From positions 3,979,001-4,043,000 of the forward strand of contig CP031740.1 in assembly GCA_022701275.1 (NCBI GenBank): a DNA stretch of 64,000 nucleotides, read 5' to 3'. A model generated the notes under the pieces. The model was not told where the DNA came from. It worked only from the letters and a program-made list of their open reading frames with translations, and did not search any database. Position 1 is the first letter of the stretch, and every line of letters begins with the position of its first letter. Source of the DNA: Microcoleus vaginatus PCC 9802 (lineage in GTDB: Bacteria; Cyanobacteriota; Cyanobacteriia; Cyanobacteriales; Microcoleaceae). Positions 52,770 through 61,614 of this stretch are shown piece by piece. The translations under genes were made by a program, and so were the position numbers.

Positions 52770-53006
52770 ATGATCCCAATCAATGAAGCTCAACAGCAGT
52801 TACAGCAGTTGATCGATGCGGTGAGTCAGTCGCACCAACCTATTGTGATTGCAGGACAGACTAGCAATGCAGTGTTATTATCAGAATCTGACTGGGCATC
52901 TGTGCAGGAGACACTGTATCTTCTATCAGTCCCAGGGATGCGGGAATCGATTCGGGAAGGACTGGCAACGCCGATCGAGGATTGCGCTAGGGAGTTGGAG
53001 TGGTGA
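52770..53006 (+). CDS. yefM: Phd/YefM-type antitoxin
   Basis: A 78-residue antitoxin. IPINEAQQQLQQLIDAVSQS, then QPIVIAGQTSNAVLLSESDW, then LLSVPGMRESIREG are standard YefM features: the amino half binds DNA and the tail the toxin. The ATG at 52770 is the family start. Its stop overlaps the toxin as GTGA. Confidence 0.9.
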   Translation: MIPINEAQQQLQQLIDAVSQSHQPIVIAGQTSNAVLLSESDWASVQETLYLLSVPGMRESIREGLATPIEDCARELEW

Positions 53007-53266
53007 ATTGGAATCTGGTATATACCAAACAGGCACAGAAAGATGCCAAAAAGCTCGCTTCTAGCAATTTACGAGACAAAGCGCAAGAGTTACTCGACAT
53101 TATTCAAACCAATCCGTTTCAGAATCCGCCACCCTACGAGAAATTGGTGGGAGATTTGGAAGGTGCATATTCACGGCGAATCAACATTCAGCATCGTCTG
53201 GTGTACGAGGTGATTGAGTCCGAGAATACGGTAAAAATTTTGCGGATGTGGACGCATTATGAGTAG
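53003..53266 (+). CDS. yoeB: YoeB/Txe-type toxin
   Basis: An 87-residue mRNA interferase. VNWNLVYTKQAQKDAKKLAS, PFQNPPPYEKLVGDLEGAYS, RRINIQHRLVYEV and VKILRMWTHYE match YoeB, including the catalytic region (Glu46-like, Arg65-like, His83-Tyr84-like) and the C-terminal HYE. GTG 53003 overlaps the antitoxin stop by four bases. It is intact. Confidence 0.9.
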   Translation: MNWNLVYTKQAQKDAKKLASSNLRDKAQELLDIIQTNPFQNPPPYEKLVGDLEGAYSRRINIQHRLVYEVIESENTVKILRMWTHYE

Positions 53267-53383
53267 TGTTTCTAACAGGTTAACTAATACAGGGGTAGAT
53301 CGATCGCCCTTAGGACTGGTGAGGAGGGCCGACCATACGTGCCATAATCAGCCATATTATCTGGTACGCGATCGCCTGAACCT

Positions 53384-55159
53384 ATGGATGCGCTAATCGG
53401 CAAAACTTTACAGGGTGGAAAATATACCCTCGAACAAGAATTGGGCCGCGGCGGCTTTGGAATAACTTTCAGGGCAAATCACCGCTATTTAGGACAGCCT
53501 GTAGTCATTAAAACCCTCAACGAATCTCTGCGGCAGCAACCCAATTTTGCTGAGTTCGATCGCAAGTTTCAAGACGAAGCGAGGCGGTTGGCTTCCTGCG
53601 TTCATCCGAATATTGTCCGCGTCAGCGATTTCTTTGTGGAAGACGGGCAGCCTTACATGGTGATGGACTACATAGCCGGTCAGAATTTGGGCGATGTAGT
53701 CGGTTCAAATAATCCGCTGCCAGAAAATCTTGCAATTCTCTACATCACTCAAATTGGCGCTGCTTTAAAAGTTGTTCATCAAAAGGGTTTGCTGCACCGA
53801 GATGTCAAGCCGCAAAACATTCTTTTGCGCCAAGGTACTCAGGAAGTCGTGCTGATTGATTTTGGCATTGCCCGCGAGTTTACTCCCGGTGCAACCCAAA
53901 GTCACACTAATATGGTGTCCGACGGCTACGCGCCCCCAGAACAGTATTTCGCCCAAGGAAAATATACGCCCGCCACAGATGTTTATGGTATGGCGGCGAC
54001 GCTTTACACTTTACTGACAGCACAGGTGCCGGTGGCTGCAATTTTGCGTACCAGCCAGCCGATGCCTTCGCCCCGCGACTTGCAGCCTCAGCTAAGTACG
54101 ACAGTCAGCCAAGCGGTGATGCGGGGGATGACGGTAGAAGCTCAAAATCGCCCTGCTACCGTGGATGAGTGGCTGTCGCTGCTGCATGGGCAGCCTCATG
54201 GTGCAGCGTCGCCGAGTACCGGGCCGACGGTGGCGGTGATTCCGGGACACGGGCCTCAGTCGCCTGCGGGTTCGAGAACAGCGCCTGCTGTGGTGCCTTC
54301 AGGGAACAACAACCGCAAGGTTTGGTGGATTTTGGGGTTCGTGGCGATCGCACTTATTGTTGCAGGTTTGGTCGGGATTGCTAGGGTTTTCCTCAGCCGG
54401 CCGTCTTCGGAACCCGCACCGGTGGCCCAGGACGATCGCACTTCGGCCCCTGTAGATCCAGACGCGCGCTCAAGCCCCGCACAAATTCCCGCGCCGACAC
54501 CAACGCCAGCGCCGACTCCCAGAGAAACTCCGCCGGCTGCTGAAACTCCAGCGCCGACTCCCAGAGAAACTCCGCCGGCTGCTGAAACTCCAGCGCCGGA
54601 TGCTGAAACTCCAACACCAGCCCCAGCGCCAACACCAGCGCCTTCTCCGGAGGCTGTCGAACCTACACCAACGGAAAAACTTGTTGACAAAGAGTTGCCG
54701 CCAGATCGATCGCCCGCACCTAGCGAACAACCGGGAACCAATTATCAGAAGACTCCCACAATCCCTGGGTATGCCGTTGGTACGGCGGAAAGTCAGATTT
54801 TATCGGAATTGGGAGAACCGACTGACTCTCAAGCGCGGGGCTATTGGCCGAATACTCGCACCGCACTTTACGAAATATTGCCGAACCGGATTACTCTCGG
54901 CTACATTTACGATCGCGATTCGGACCAGCTAGTACAAACAGAGGGTTCTTTTGCCCCGTCGGTGGACGATTTGGTAGTGCGAACTGCGTTAAACGGGATG
55001 GTGGGCGGCGCCAGCAGGGAGATTTTGCAAGGCTTGGGCGACGTGCAGCAGCGCCGGAGTAATCGGTTTACGTTTAGGAAGGGTTCGCTCGAAGGGATGA
55101 TCGAACGCAATGAGCGCGATCGGATTTACATCGGCGTCTGGGACGACAACTTGCATTAA
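53384..55159 (+). CDS. Ser/Thr protein kinase with Pro-rich linker and extracytoplasmic C-terminal domain
   Basis: A 591-residue kinase of the cyanobacterial Pkn group. The kinase domain (about 10-270) has [19 protein letters not shown] (Lys), [11 protein letters not shown] (catalytic), IDFGIAREF (DFG), and [21 protein letters not shown] membrane helix ([20 protein letters not shown], about 310-329) is followed by a Pro/Ala/Thr-rich linker with a 42-base DNA repeat (54509-54592). The last 130 residues ([20 protein letters not shown]) form an unknown domain outside the membrane, perhaps a sensor. Confidence 0.93.
   Translation: MDALIGKTLQGGKYTLEQELGRGGFGITFRANHRYLGQPVVIKTLNESLRQQPNFAEFDRKFQDEARRLASCVHPNIVRVSDFFVEDGQPYMVMDYIAGQNLGDVVGSNNPLPENLAILYITQIGAALKVVHQKGLLHRDVKPQNILLRQGTQEVVLIDFGIAREFTPGATQSHTNMVSDGYAPPEQYFAQGKYTPATDVYGMAATLYTLLTAQVPVAAILRTSQPMPSPRDLQPQLSTTVSQAVMRGMTVEAQNRPATVDEWLSLLHGQPHGAASPSTGPTVAVIPGHGPQSPAGSRTAPAVVPSGNNNRKVWWILGFVAIALIVAGLVGIARVFLSRPSSEPAPVAQDDRTSAPVDPDARSSPAQIPAPTPTPAPTPRETPPAAETPAPTPRETPPAAETPAPDAETPTPAPAPTPAPSPEAVEPTPTEKLVDKELPPDRSPAPSEQPGTNYQKTPTIPGYAVGTAESQILSELGEPTDSQARGYWPNTRTALYEILPNRITLGYIYDRDSDQLVQTEGSFAPSVDDLVVRTALNGMVGGASREILQGLGDVQQRRSNRFTFRKGSLEGMIERNERDRIYIGVWDDNLH
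54509..54592 (+). repeat. Two perfect 42-base repeats inside the kinase linker
   Basis: Units at 54509-54550 and 54551-54592 encode [15 protein letters not shown] partial third follows. They keep the reading frame and lengthen the linker. Confidence 0.9.
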
Positions 55160-55198
55160 ACTTGGCAGCGGTGACATCCTGCACCCTTGTCAATAAAC

Positions 55199-55268
55199 CA
55201 GGGCGGGCAAGATGCCCACCCCACAGGAAAACTCAACTCTTGTGCAACAGGCATCTTGCCTGTTCAAG
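55199..55268. repeat. Dispersed ~66-base repeat, inverted copy
   Basis: Reverse complement of the element at 48525-48590, with a few changes. It lies between the kinase gene and ssrA. Confidence 0.75.
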
Positions 55269-55348
55269 AAAATGGTGAAAGATGTAAATATTCCCCACTC
55301 AGCTTTGTGCCAAAATCGAAAATCCAAAATCTAAAATCTAAAATCTAG

Positions 55349-55377
55349 TTGACGCAACACGAAATATTGTCTATGAT
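55349..55377 (+). promoter_or_regulatory. ssrA promoter
   Basis: TTGACG at 55349-55354 and TATGAT at 55372-55377 are 17 bases apart, 14 bases before the tmRNA 5' end: a close match to a sigma-70 type promoter. Confidence 0.75.
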
Positions 55378-55391
55378 TAAAGAACACACGA

Positions 55392-55779
55392 GGGGCTGTA
55401 ATGGTTTCGACAGGGTGGCGAAAGCTGCTCCGTGATGCAGGTCGAGAGGGAGTCTACTCTCGTTAATATCGGCTCAAAAAAAATAGTAAATGCGAACAAC
55501 ATCGTTCCTTTCGCTCGCAAAGCCGTAGCTGTAGCCTAAAAACTTCTTGAGCTTGGTTTAGAGTGTATGCCACCTCACTCCGTTAACGGTAGCATAACAA
55601 CCCCCAACGGATGCCCTAGCTAAACGTTTCTAGTCGGCTAGCTAGGAAAGCAATCACTAGAAAATCCCCCCATTTGGGATAAAGATGGTTCCCGCCCTGA
55701 GGATTAGAAGGGATAAACCTGTGAACGATCGGAAGGTAAATACCCGCTTTGGACGGCAGTTCGATTCTGCCCAGTTCCA
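55392..55779 (+). ncRNA. ssrA: tmRNA (one-piece)
   Basis: A 388-base RNA that rescues stalled ribosomes. The 5' end ggggctg pairs with cagttcc at the 3' end to form the acceptor stem, and ggttcgac-type and gttcgattc (T-loop) motifs are present. The tag reading frame starts at GCG 55492 and ends at TAA 55537-55539, coding ANNIVPFARKAVAVA, close to known cyanobacterial tags. CCA is not encoded. Promoter and terminator are both clear. Confidence 0.96.
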
Positions 55780-55837
55780 TAAAAGAAGTGACGTAAAATC
55801 AATGGTTTAAGCCATTTGAAAGGCACTTTAAAGCATC

Positions 55838-55869
55838 AAAAGGGCCCAGAGTTAACTCTGGGCCCTTTT
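55838..55869 (+). terminator. ssrA terminator
   Basis: A perfect 32-base palindrome (aaaagggcccagagtt and its complement) ends in a T run. Confidence 0.9.
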
Positions 55870-56147
55870 GTTTGGCATTCCATGTTCAATCTAAAACCTA
55901 AAATCTACAATCTAAAATAGATCAGCTCGATCGACTAAGTAAAAATACATAAATTACCCACCCATTAGCTACGCTGCAGGCTCATATAATTAGAACTTCA
56001 CCCTGTCTGTGCGTTCTTGGAGCCTGTCGGGCGATATACTATTAGGCGGTAAAGCATTAAAAATCTTTACAAAGACCCCGATTTCTAAGCCTACTCCTAC
56101 AAAGGACGGGTGAAAAATTATATGCTGATCGCTCAAAAGCTGGACAA

Positions 56148-57266
56148 ATGAACCCAGGAATTGACTTACAAGGAAGTTTTGTAGAAGCCCTCATGAATTG
56201 GGGCTTACCGGCGGACATCGCCCAAGTGCTTTGGCTACCACTGCCAATGGTGCTGATGATTGTCGCTGCCGTTTTCGGGGTACTCACTAGCGTCTGGCTG
56301 GAACGGAAAATTTCCGCCGCCGCTCAACAGCGGGTAGGCCCGGAATTCATCGGCCCTCTGGGAGTTTTAGCACCCGTTGCTGACGGTCTGAAGTTGGTAT
56401 TCAAAGAAGACATTGTACCGGCAAAAGCTGACGCGCTGCTATTTACCCTAGGCCCGGTAATTGTGGTAATTCCAGTTTTTCTCTCCTACTTAATCGTGCC
56501 CTTCGGAGAGCATATGCTGATCGCCGATATGGGGACAGCGATATTTCTCTGGATTGCCCTGTCTAGCATTCAGCCGATCGGCTTGCTGATGTCCGGCTAT
56601 GCTTCAAACAACAAATACGCCCTCCTCGGCGGACTCAGAGCAGCCGCTCAATCCATCAGCTACGAAATTCCCCTAGCTTTGGCAGTATTGGCAGTTGTGA
56701 TGATGTCCAACAGCCTCAGTACGATCGACATCGTACACCAGCAAGCCGACTACGGCATTGTCGGCTGGAATATCTGGCGGCAACCAGCAGGTTTCCTGAT
56801 TTTCTGGATCTCCGCACTAGCAGAATGCGAACGGTTGCCCTTTGACCTCCCGGAAGCAGAAGAAGAATTGGTAGCAGGATATCAGACTGAGTACTCGGGC
56901 ATGAAATTTGCTTTGTACTACATCGCTTCCTACGTTAACCTCGTCCTTTCTTGCCTGCTAGTAGCAGTTTTGTACCTCGGCGGCTGGGAAAGTCCGATTC
57001 CGGTCGAAGTGCTGACAAATGCCCTGGGATTGAGCGAGACGACTCCTTGGTTGCAGGTAATTACTGGCTTGCTGGGCATTACGATGACCATGTTGAAAGC
57101 CTACTTTTTCCTGTTTCTGGCAGTTCTGCTCCGCTGGACTCTGCCGCGAGTTCGGATCGACCAATTGCTAGATTTGGGATGGAAGTTTTTGCTGCCCGTT
57201 GCTTTAGTTAATTTGCTATTGACCGCAGCTTTGAAGCTTGCCTTTCCCTTTGCTTTTGGCGGTTAA
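56148..57266 (+). CDS. ndhA: NAD(P)H-quinone oxidoreductase subunit 1 (NdhA)
   Basis: A 372-residue membrane subunit of the NDH-1 complex, used in respiration and cyclic electron flow around photosystem I. It has about eight helices and the NuoH signatures [20 protein letters not shown] (about 51-70) and [29 protein letters not shown] (with the acidic quinone-site residues, near 220-250). It is first in the ndhA-I-G-E operon. A 102-base spacer with a nested inverted repeat follows. Confidence 0.97.
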   Translation: MNPGIDLQGSFVEALMNWGLPADIAQVLWLPLPMVLMIVAAVFGVLTSVWLERKISAAAQQRVGPEFIGPLGVLAPVADGLKLVFKEDIVPAKADALLFTLGPVIVVIPVFLSYLIVPFGEHMLIADMGTAIFLWIALSSIQPIGLLMSGYASNNKYALLGGLRAAAQSISYEIPLALAVLAVVMMSNSLSTIDIVHQQADYGIVGWNIWRQPAGFLIFWISALAECERLPFDLPEAEEELVAGYQTEYSGMKFALYYIASYVNLVLSCLLVAVLYLGGWESPIPVEVLTNALGLSETTPWLQVITGLLGITMTMLKAYFFLFLAVLLRWTLPRVRIDQLLDLGWKFLLPVALVNLLLTAALKLAFPFAFGG

Positions 57267-57331
57267 TTGATAATAGGTAAATGGCAACAGCTAAAAAAAA
57301 TAGCTGTTAACCAATTACCTATTATCAATTA
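57264..57331. repeat. Nested inverted repeat in the ndhA-ndhI spacer
   Basis: Outer 17-base arms (taattgataataggtaa / ttacctattatcaatta) enclose inner 8-base arms (aacagcta / tagctgtt) and an A-run loop. The outer left arm touches the ndhA stop codon. It may stabilise or partly end the mRNA. Confidence 0.85.
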
Positions 57332-57368
57332 GCTATTACCAAAAACTTAAGTACAGAGAGAGAACACC

Positions 57369-57944
57369 ATGTTAAAATTCCTCAATCAAGTAGGCGAATA
57401 CGCCAAAGAAAGTTTTCAAGCTGCTAAGTATATCGGTCAAGGTCTAGGTGTTACTTTTGACCACATGAGACGCCGACCGATTACGGTGCAGTATCCTTAC
57501 GAAAAATTAATTCCTTCCGAACGTTTTAGGGGCAGAATTCACTTTGAATTTGACAAGTGCATCTCCTGCGAAGTTTGCGTTCGGGTATGTCCGATCAACT
57601 TACCTGTAGTGGATTGGGAATTCAACAAAGAAACCAAGAAGAAACAGCTCAAGCACTACAGTATCGATTTCGGTGTTTGTATCTTCTGTGGCAACTGCGT
57701 AGAATATTGTCCGACTAATTGTTTGTCGATGACAGAAGAATACGAGTTAGGCGTTTACGAGCGCCACGAATTGAATTTTGACAACGTGGCCCTCGGACGT
57801 TTGCCCTACAAGGTTACAGATGACCCGATGGTGACACCGCTGCGAGAATTCGCTTACTTACCGAAAGGTGCGATCGACCCCCATGAAGTTTCCTACACCG
57901 ATCGCCGCGCCGGTCTGCGTCCAGAGGAAATTATCGAAAAGTAG
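57369..57944 (+). CDS. ndhI: NAD(P)H-quinone oxidoreductase subunit I (NdhI)
   Basis: A 191-residue iron-sulfur subunit of NDH-1. Two 4Fe-4S motifs are complete: [12 protein letters not shown] (about 64-75) and [12 protein letters not shown] (about 103-114). It carries electrons toward the quinone site beside NdhA. Length is normal. It lies inside the ndh operon. Confidence 0.97.
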   Translation: MLKFLNQVGEYAKESFQAAKYIGQGLGVTFDHMRRRPITVQYPYEKLIPSERFRGRIHFEFDKCISCEVCVRVCPINLPVVDWEFNKETKKKQLKHYSIDFGVCIFCGNCVEYCPTNCLSMTEEYELGVYERHELNFDNVALGRLPYKVTDDPMVTPLREFAYLPKGAIDPHEVSYTDRRAGLRPEEIIEK

Positions 57945-57949
57945 GTAAT

Positions 57950-58108
57950 GGGGCATGGGGCATGGGGCATGGGGCATAGTTAGTAATTAGTGATGAGTGG
58001 TTACTTGTTAGTAGTTTTTCTAATAACTAAATAACTACTAACAAATGCCCAATGCCTCATGCCCAATGTCCTCATGCCCAATTACCAATTCCCAATTACC
58101 AATTACCA
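57950..58108. repeat. Heptamer arrays and inverted repeats in the ndhI-ndhG spacer
   Basis: GGGGCAT is repeated four times at 57950-57977. Twelve-base arms ttgttagtagtt / aactactaacaa lie at 58005-58044. CCAATTA-type heptamers run from 58077 to 58108, up to the ribosome site of ndhG. Confidence 0.85.
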
Positions 58109-58122
58109 AAGGATAAAAAATT

Positions 58123-58749
58123 GTGAATCTAGCTGAAGGGGTTCAAATTGTTTCATTTGGCATACTGTCCGTAATGATGATTGGAGGAGCACTAGGAGTA
58201 GTGCTGTTATCTAACATCGTTTACTCAGCTTTTTTGCTGTGCGGCGTATTTACCAGCATTGCCGGCTTGTACTTGTTGCTGAATGCCGACTTTGTAGCAG
58301 CAGCGCAGGTATTGATTTATGTTGGCGCTGTTAACGTCTTGATTTTGTTTGCGATTATGTTGGTGAACAAGCGAGAAGATTTCCGCATAATTCCCAACGC
58401 TTGGGTGCGTCAAGTAGCAACAGCAGTAGTTTGCGTAGGCTTGTTTGCGCTTTTGGGTACGATGGTGGTGTCTACTCCTTGGACTATTGTCGCGACGACA
58501 GGAGCACCGGCCGAAAGTTCGATCGTCACGATCGCCAAACATTTCTTCACCGACTTTTTGCTGCCTTTCGAGTTAGCATCCGTGTTTTTGTTGATGGCAA
58601 TGGTAGGGGCAATTGTGTTGGCGCGCCGTGATTTTTTCCCGGATGAACTGTTGTCAAAGAAGCTATCCGAAACACCTGCTTTGAGTTTGCCGGAAAGACC
58701 TCGCGAATTAGTTTCTGCCGGAGATGTGTCTTCGCCAGAATCTAAGTAA
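58123..58749 (+). CDS. ndhG: NAD(P)H-quinone oxidoreductase subunit 6 (NdhG)
   Basis: A 208-residue membrane subunit of NDH-1 with five helices and the NuoJ features GALGVVLLSNIVYSAFLL, FVAAAQVLIYVGAVNVLILF and VNKREDF. It starts with GTG at 58123, with AAAGGA 8-12 bases upstream; this ribosome site sits at the edge of a heptamer array. It is third in the operon. Confidence 0.96.
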   Translation: MNLAEGVQIVSFGILSVMMIGGALGVVLLSNIVYSAFLLCGVFTSIAGLYLLLNADFVAAAQVLIYVGAVNVLILFAIMLVNKREDFRIIPNAWVRQVATAVVCVGLFALLGTMVVSTPWTIVATTGAPAESSIVTIAKHFFTDFLLPFELASVFLLMAMVGAIVLARRDFFPDELLSKKLSETPALSLPERPRELVSAGDVSSPESK

Positions 58750-58936
58750 AAGTAGTGAGTCTAAATGATTCGTACAATTAAGGTAGGGGCAATTTACCCG
58801 TGGTTGCCCCGCTCGGAGGTAGGTAGCTATCACTACCCCTAGTGTATGAATGATTTAGACACGCTACAGTAGGGTGTTCACTGCACCTATCTCTCTGTCT
58901 TGTAGTAATGTTGATTGAGAAAGACTCAAAAAATTT
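58750..58936. other. ndhG-ndhE spacer
   Basis: A ggggcaa / ttgcccc hairpin (about 58786-58810) and a tagggtgttcactgcacc fragment of the GTGCAC repeat family. No gene. Confidence 0.5.
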
Positions 58937-59248
58937 ATGCAACTGCAACTCCAGTATTTCCTGTTATTAGCCGCCGCACTTTTCTGTATTGGTATTTACG
59001 GTTTGATTACCAGCCGAAATGCAGTGCGCGTGTTGATGTCGATCGAGTTGATGCTGAATGCTGTCAATCTCAATTTGATGGGTTTCTCCAATTATCTCGA
59101 CCCCGTACAAGTTAAGGGCCAAGTATTTACCGTGTTTGTAGTTACGGTTGCGGCGGCTGAAGCTGCGGTGGGTTTGGCAATTGTTTTGGCGATTTATCGC
59201 AACCGCAATACCGTAGACATGGAAGAATTTAACTTGCTGAAGTGGTAA
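58937..59248 (+). CDS. ndhE: NAD(P)H-quinone oxidoreductase subunit 4L (NdhE)
   Basis: A 103-residue subunit of NDH-1 with three helices and the NuoK features [20 protein letters not shown] (with the key Glu), [11 protein letters not shown] and [20 protein letters not shown]. It is last in the ndhA-I-G-E operon. Confidence 0.97.
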   Translation: MQLQLQYFLLLAAALFCIGIYGLITSRNAVRVLMSIELMLNAVNLNLMGFSNYLDPVQVKGQVFTVFVVTVAAAEAAVGLAIVLAIYRNRNTVDMEEFNLLKW

Positions 59249-59257
59249 TTAATCAAT

Positions 59258-59320
59258 AGTCATCAGTCATCAGTCATCAGTCATTAGCGATAAACTAATG
59301 CAGATTAAAGACTGATGACT
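59258..59320. repeat. AGTCATC heptamer array with inverted partner
   Basis: Four AGTCATC units (59258-59285) are followed at 59310-59320 by gactgatgact. The pair could form a hairpin between the converging ndhE and folB genes. Confidence 0.8.
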
Positions 59321-59339
59321 AAGGACTAAGAACTAATGA

Positions 59340-59696
59340 CTAATGACTTCTAGTAATTTCTAGAGTAATTCTACCCCCGAAATCAGGGATGGGAGCCGCA
59401 GGTTTCGAGAGTTGTAGTTTAACTTTTTCGACTAACGGTAGTTCTAAAAGCGCTTGAGCAATAGTATCGGCTAGGCGTTCGATTAATAAAAACTTCGAGT
59501 CTTTGACTAGCTTTTGAATCAGAGTAATTGCGCTGCGGTAATCAAGAGTATGTTGAATATCATCACTTTTTCCAGCTTGCGATAAATCCAGCCAGAGAGT
59601 AACATCCACTTCAAACCACTGCCCCAAAACTTGCTCTTCAGGCAGATAGCCCGTATATCCGTAGCAGCGAATTCCTGTAAGTTGAATAGAATCCAT
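59340..59696 (-). CDS. folB: Dihydroneopterin aldolase
   Basis: A 118-residue enzyme of folate synthesis that cleaves 7,8-dihydroneopterin. Signatures: DSIQLTGIRCYGYTGYLPEE (with the Glu and Tyr of the active site), GQWFEVDVTLWLDL, TLDYRSAITLIQKLV, and LLIERLADTIAQALL, with the Lys in VKLQLSKPAAPIP. It converges with ndhE. Confidence 0.95.
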   Translation of the reverse strand: MDSIQLTGIRCYGYTGYLPEEQVLGQWFEVDVTLWLDLSQAGKSDDIQHTLDYRSAITLIQKLVKDSKFLLIERLADTIAQALLELPLVEKVKLQLSKPAAPIPDFGGRITLEITRSH

Positions 59697-59849
59697 TTTG
59701 CAATAAACTAAAAGTGCGTTGCCTAACCAATTTGTATTAAACCAGATAAAGGTTCTCTTTCTGTTCCCTCTCTTTTTTTGCCCTTTTCCGCTTCTCTCTG
59801 CGCTCTTTGCGCCCTCTGCGGTTCAATCACTCTTATTCTATCTTAAATT

Positions 59850-61217
59850 TCACAACTCTCCTCCTTTCTCCAACTTGTCCAGTAAATCCTCAGCAACTTC
59901 ATACCATTTCCGCCTAATTTCAGCATCTTCTGGCTTTTCTGTCAAGCTGCGCCCTTGTAATTCGGGATATTTATTGTAATATAATTCATCCACTTTTTGA
60001 TAGAAAATATCTTGATTAATGTTGAGATTTTTGCGCCGTTTACCAATGTTTTCTTGACGAATTATTTCTGCTTGCTCTAAAGATGTATCGGGAGGTGGCT
60101 GGCGCGAAGAAAATTTAGGTAAATCCGGCAACTTGGGCAACGTGAAACCAGATTTGACTACACTAAAAGCTAAAATTCCTGGCACCAAAATCACACTTAA
60201 ACTCCCTAGGGTTTTCCAAGGAATTAACTTGAATGTGCTGTTGTTGTTAACAAGTTGAGGATTTTGGTGAACAGGAGTATGATTACTGGTAGCAGTTTGA
60301 GTGGTGTTTTTGAAAGGGCGGCCGACAAAGTTCATTGTCACCATTTGGGAAATTATACTGCCAATTTGAGATAGTTTTGGATCTTTTAGTGCTTCGCGGA
60401 CTGCTTTTGCAGATTGGTAGCGATCGCCGGGTTGTTCTGCTAACATCTTATCCAACACTGTGCCGAGATTTGAGCTGACACTGACGTGCGATCGCCAATC
60501 CCAAGTTTTATTATTGATATCGTACAATTTTTGAGGCTTTTTGCCGCTTAGCAGTACCAAAGCCGTGACGGCTAAAGCGTACAAATCGCTAGCAGCAGAA
60601 ACTTTACCCAGCCGGATTTGTTCTGCCGGCGAATAACCCTGTTTGCCGATCGCCGTATCCGATTGTCCGTTAAACTGAACTACGGCATTGGCTGCGATTT
60701 GTTTGACCGAACCGAAATCAATTAAAAAGGGTAGTTTGTCAGCATCATGCTGAATAATATTATCCGGGGAAATATCGCGGTGAATTAAATTTTTTGAGTG
60801 GATGTATTCTAAAACTGGTAAAAGCTGAAATAGCAGTTGAGTAACTTCGGCTTCGGTAAAATTTTTACCTTGCTGCTGGCGCGATATCAATATTTCTTCG
60901 TAGGTTTGACCCTTGATATAATCTTGTACTAAAAATAAAGATGGATTCCCGCCCAAATCCGTTCGCAGAAGTTCTCGAAACCTTGGAATTTGCGGGTGTT
61001 GGAGGTGGTAAAGCATACTGGCTTCGCGATCGAACAATTCGGCAGCTTTCGGGCTGTGAACTACCGGAGAAAACTCTTTGAGTACGCAAGATTCGTTGTA
61101 GCGGTTGATGTCTTCGGCGAGGTAAGTGCGCCCGAAGCCACCGCGGCCCAATTCGCGGAGAATGCGGTAGCGTTTTTCGAGAGTCGAACCGGGGGCGAGG
61201 AGGGAGGAGTTAGACAT
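59850..61217 (-). CDS. Ser/Thr protein kinase, membrane-anchored
   Basis: A 455-residue kinase. The domain (about 14-285) has [23 protein letters not shown] (Lys), HRDISPDNIIQ (the HRDxSxxN variant common in cyanobacteria), IDFGSVKQ, and YSPAEQIRLGKVSAASDLYA. A hydrophobic helix (LIPWKTLGSLSVILVPGILAF, about 335-355) is followed by a Pro-rich and basic C-terminal part with a short helical end (about 395-455). The ATG at 61217 (MSNSSLL) fits the domain start. The substrate is unknown. Confidence 0.92.
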   Translation of the reverse strand: MSNSSLLAPGSTLEKRYRILRELGRGGFGRTYLAEDINRYNESCVLKEFSPVVHSPKAAELFDREASMLYHLQHPQIPRFRELLRTDLGGNPSLFLVQDYIKGQTYEEILISRQQQGKNFTEAEVTQLLFQLLPVLEYIHSKNLIHRDISPDNIIQHDADKLPFLIDFGSVKQIAANAVVQFNGQSDTAIGKQGYSPAEQIRLGKVSAASDLYALAVTALVLLSGKKPQKLYDINNKTWDWRSHVSVSSNLGTVLDKMLAEQPGDRYQSAKAVREALKDPKLSQIGSIISQMVTMNFVGRPFKNTTQTATSNHTPVHQNPQLVNNNSTFKLIPWKTLGSLSVILVPGILAFSVVKSGFTLPKLPDLPKFSSRQPPPDTSLEQAEIIRQENIGKRRKNLNINQDIFYQKVDELYYNKYPELQGRSLTEKPEDAEIRRKWYEVAEDLLDKLEKGGEL

Positions 61218-61614
61218 AAACCACGGCAAATTGTTCGAGTTGGGGAGTCGCCGAGCACAGTATAGCTTATTGTAGCTAAGTTTGTTTGAATGTCAGGGCG
61301 ATCGCTTTTTTTGGGATGGATGAAGGAGGAGGGACACTTGGCTTAAGATTCACTATCTACAGGCTATTGGGTGGGTTTTACCAGCCATCTATGTGGGAAA
61401 CAAACAATAATATAACAGCGCACTCTTAAAATCATCCCAACTGCGATCGCGCTTATTCACCTGCTTTTTCTGGTAACTTATGCTCTTTGAAAGCTTCTAA
61501 CTGCTTTCTCTTTTGAAATTTAGGTAAAATGCGATTTCGATCGCCCTTGTGCCGTCAGGGAAAAGGCAAAAGTGCAGAGGGTAAAAGGGTAAAGAAGAGT
61601 CTTCGCCGGGAAAA
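61218..61614. other. Spacer between kinase and FGE-like gene
   Basis: HIP1-type sites at about 61299 and 61444. No template-repeat-like copy of the FGE gene end and no reverse transcriptase are seen here. Confidence 0.5.
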
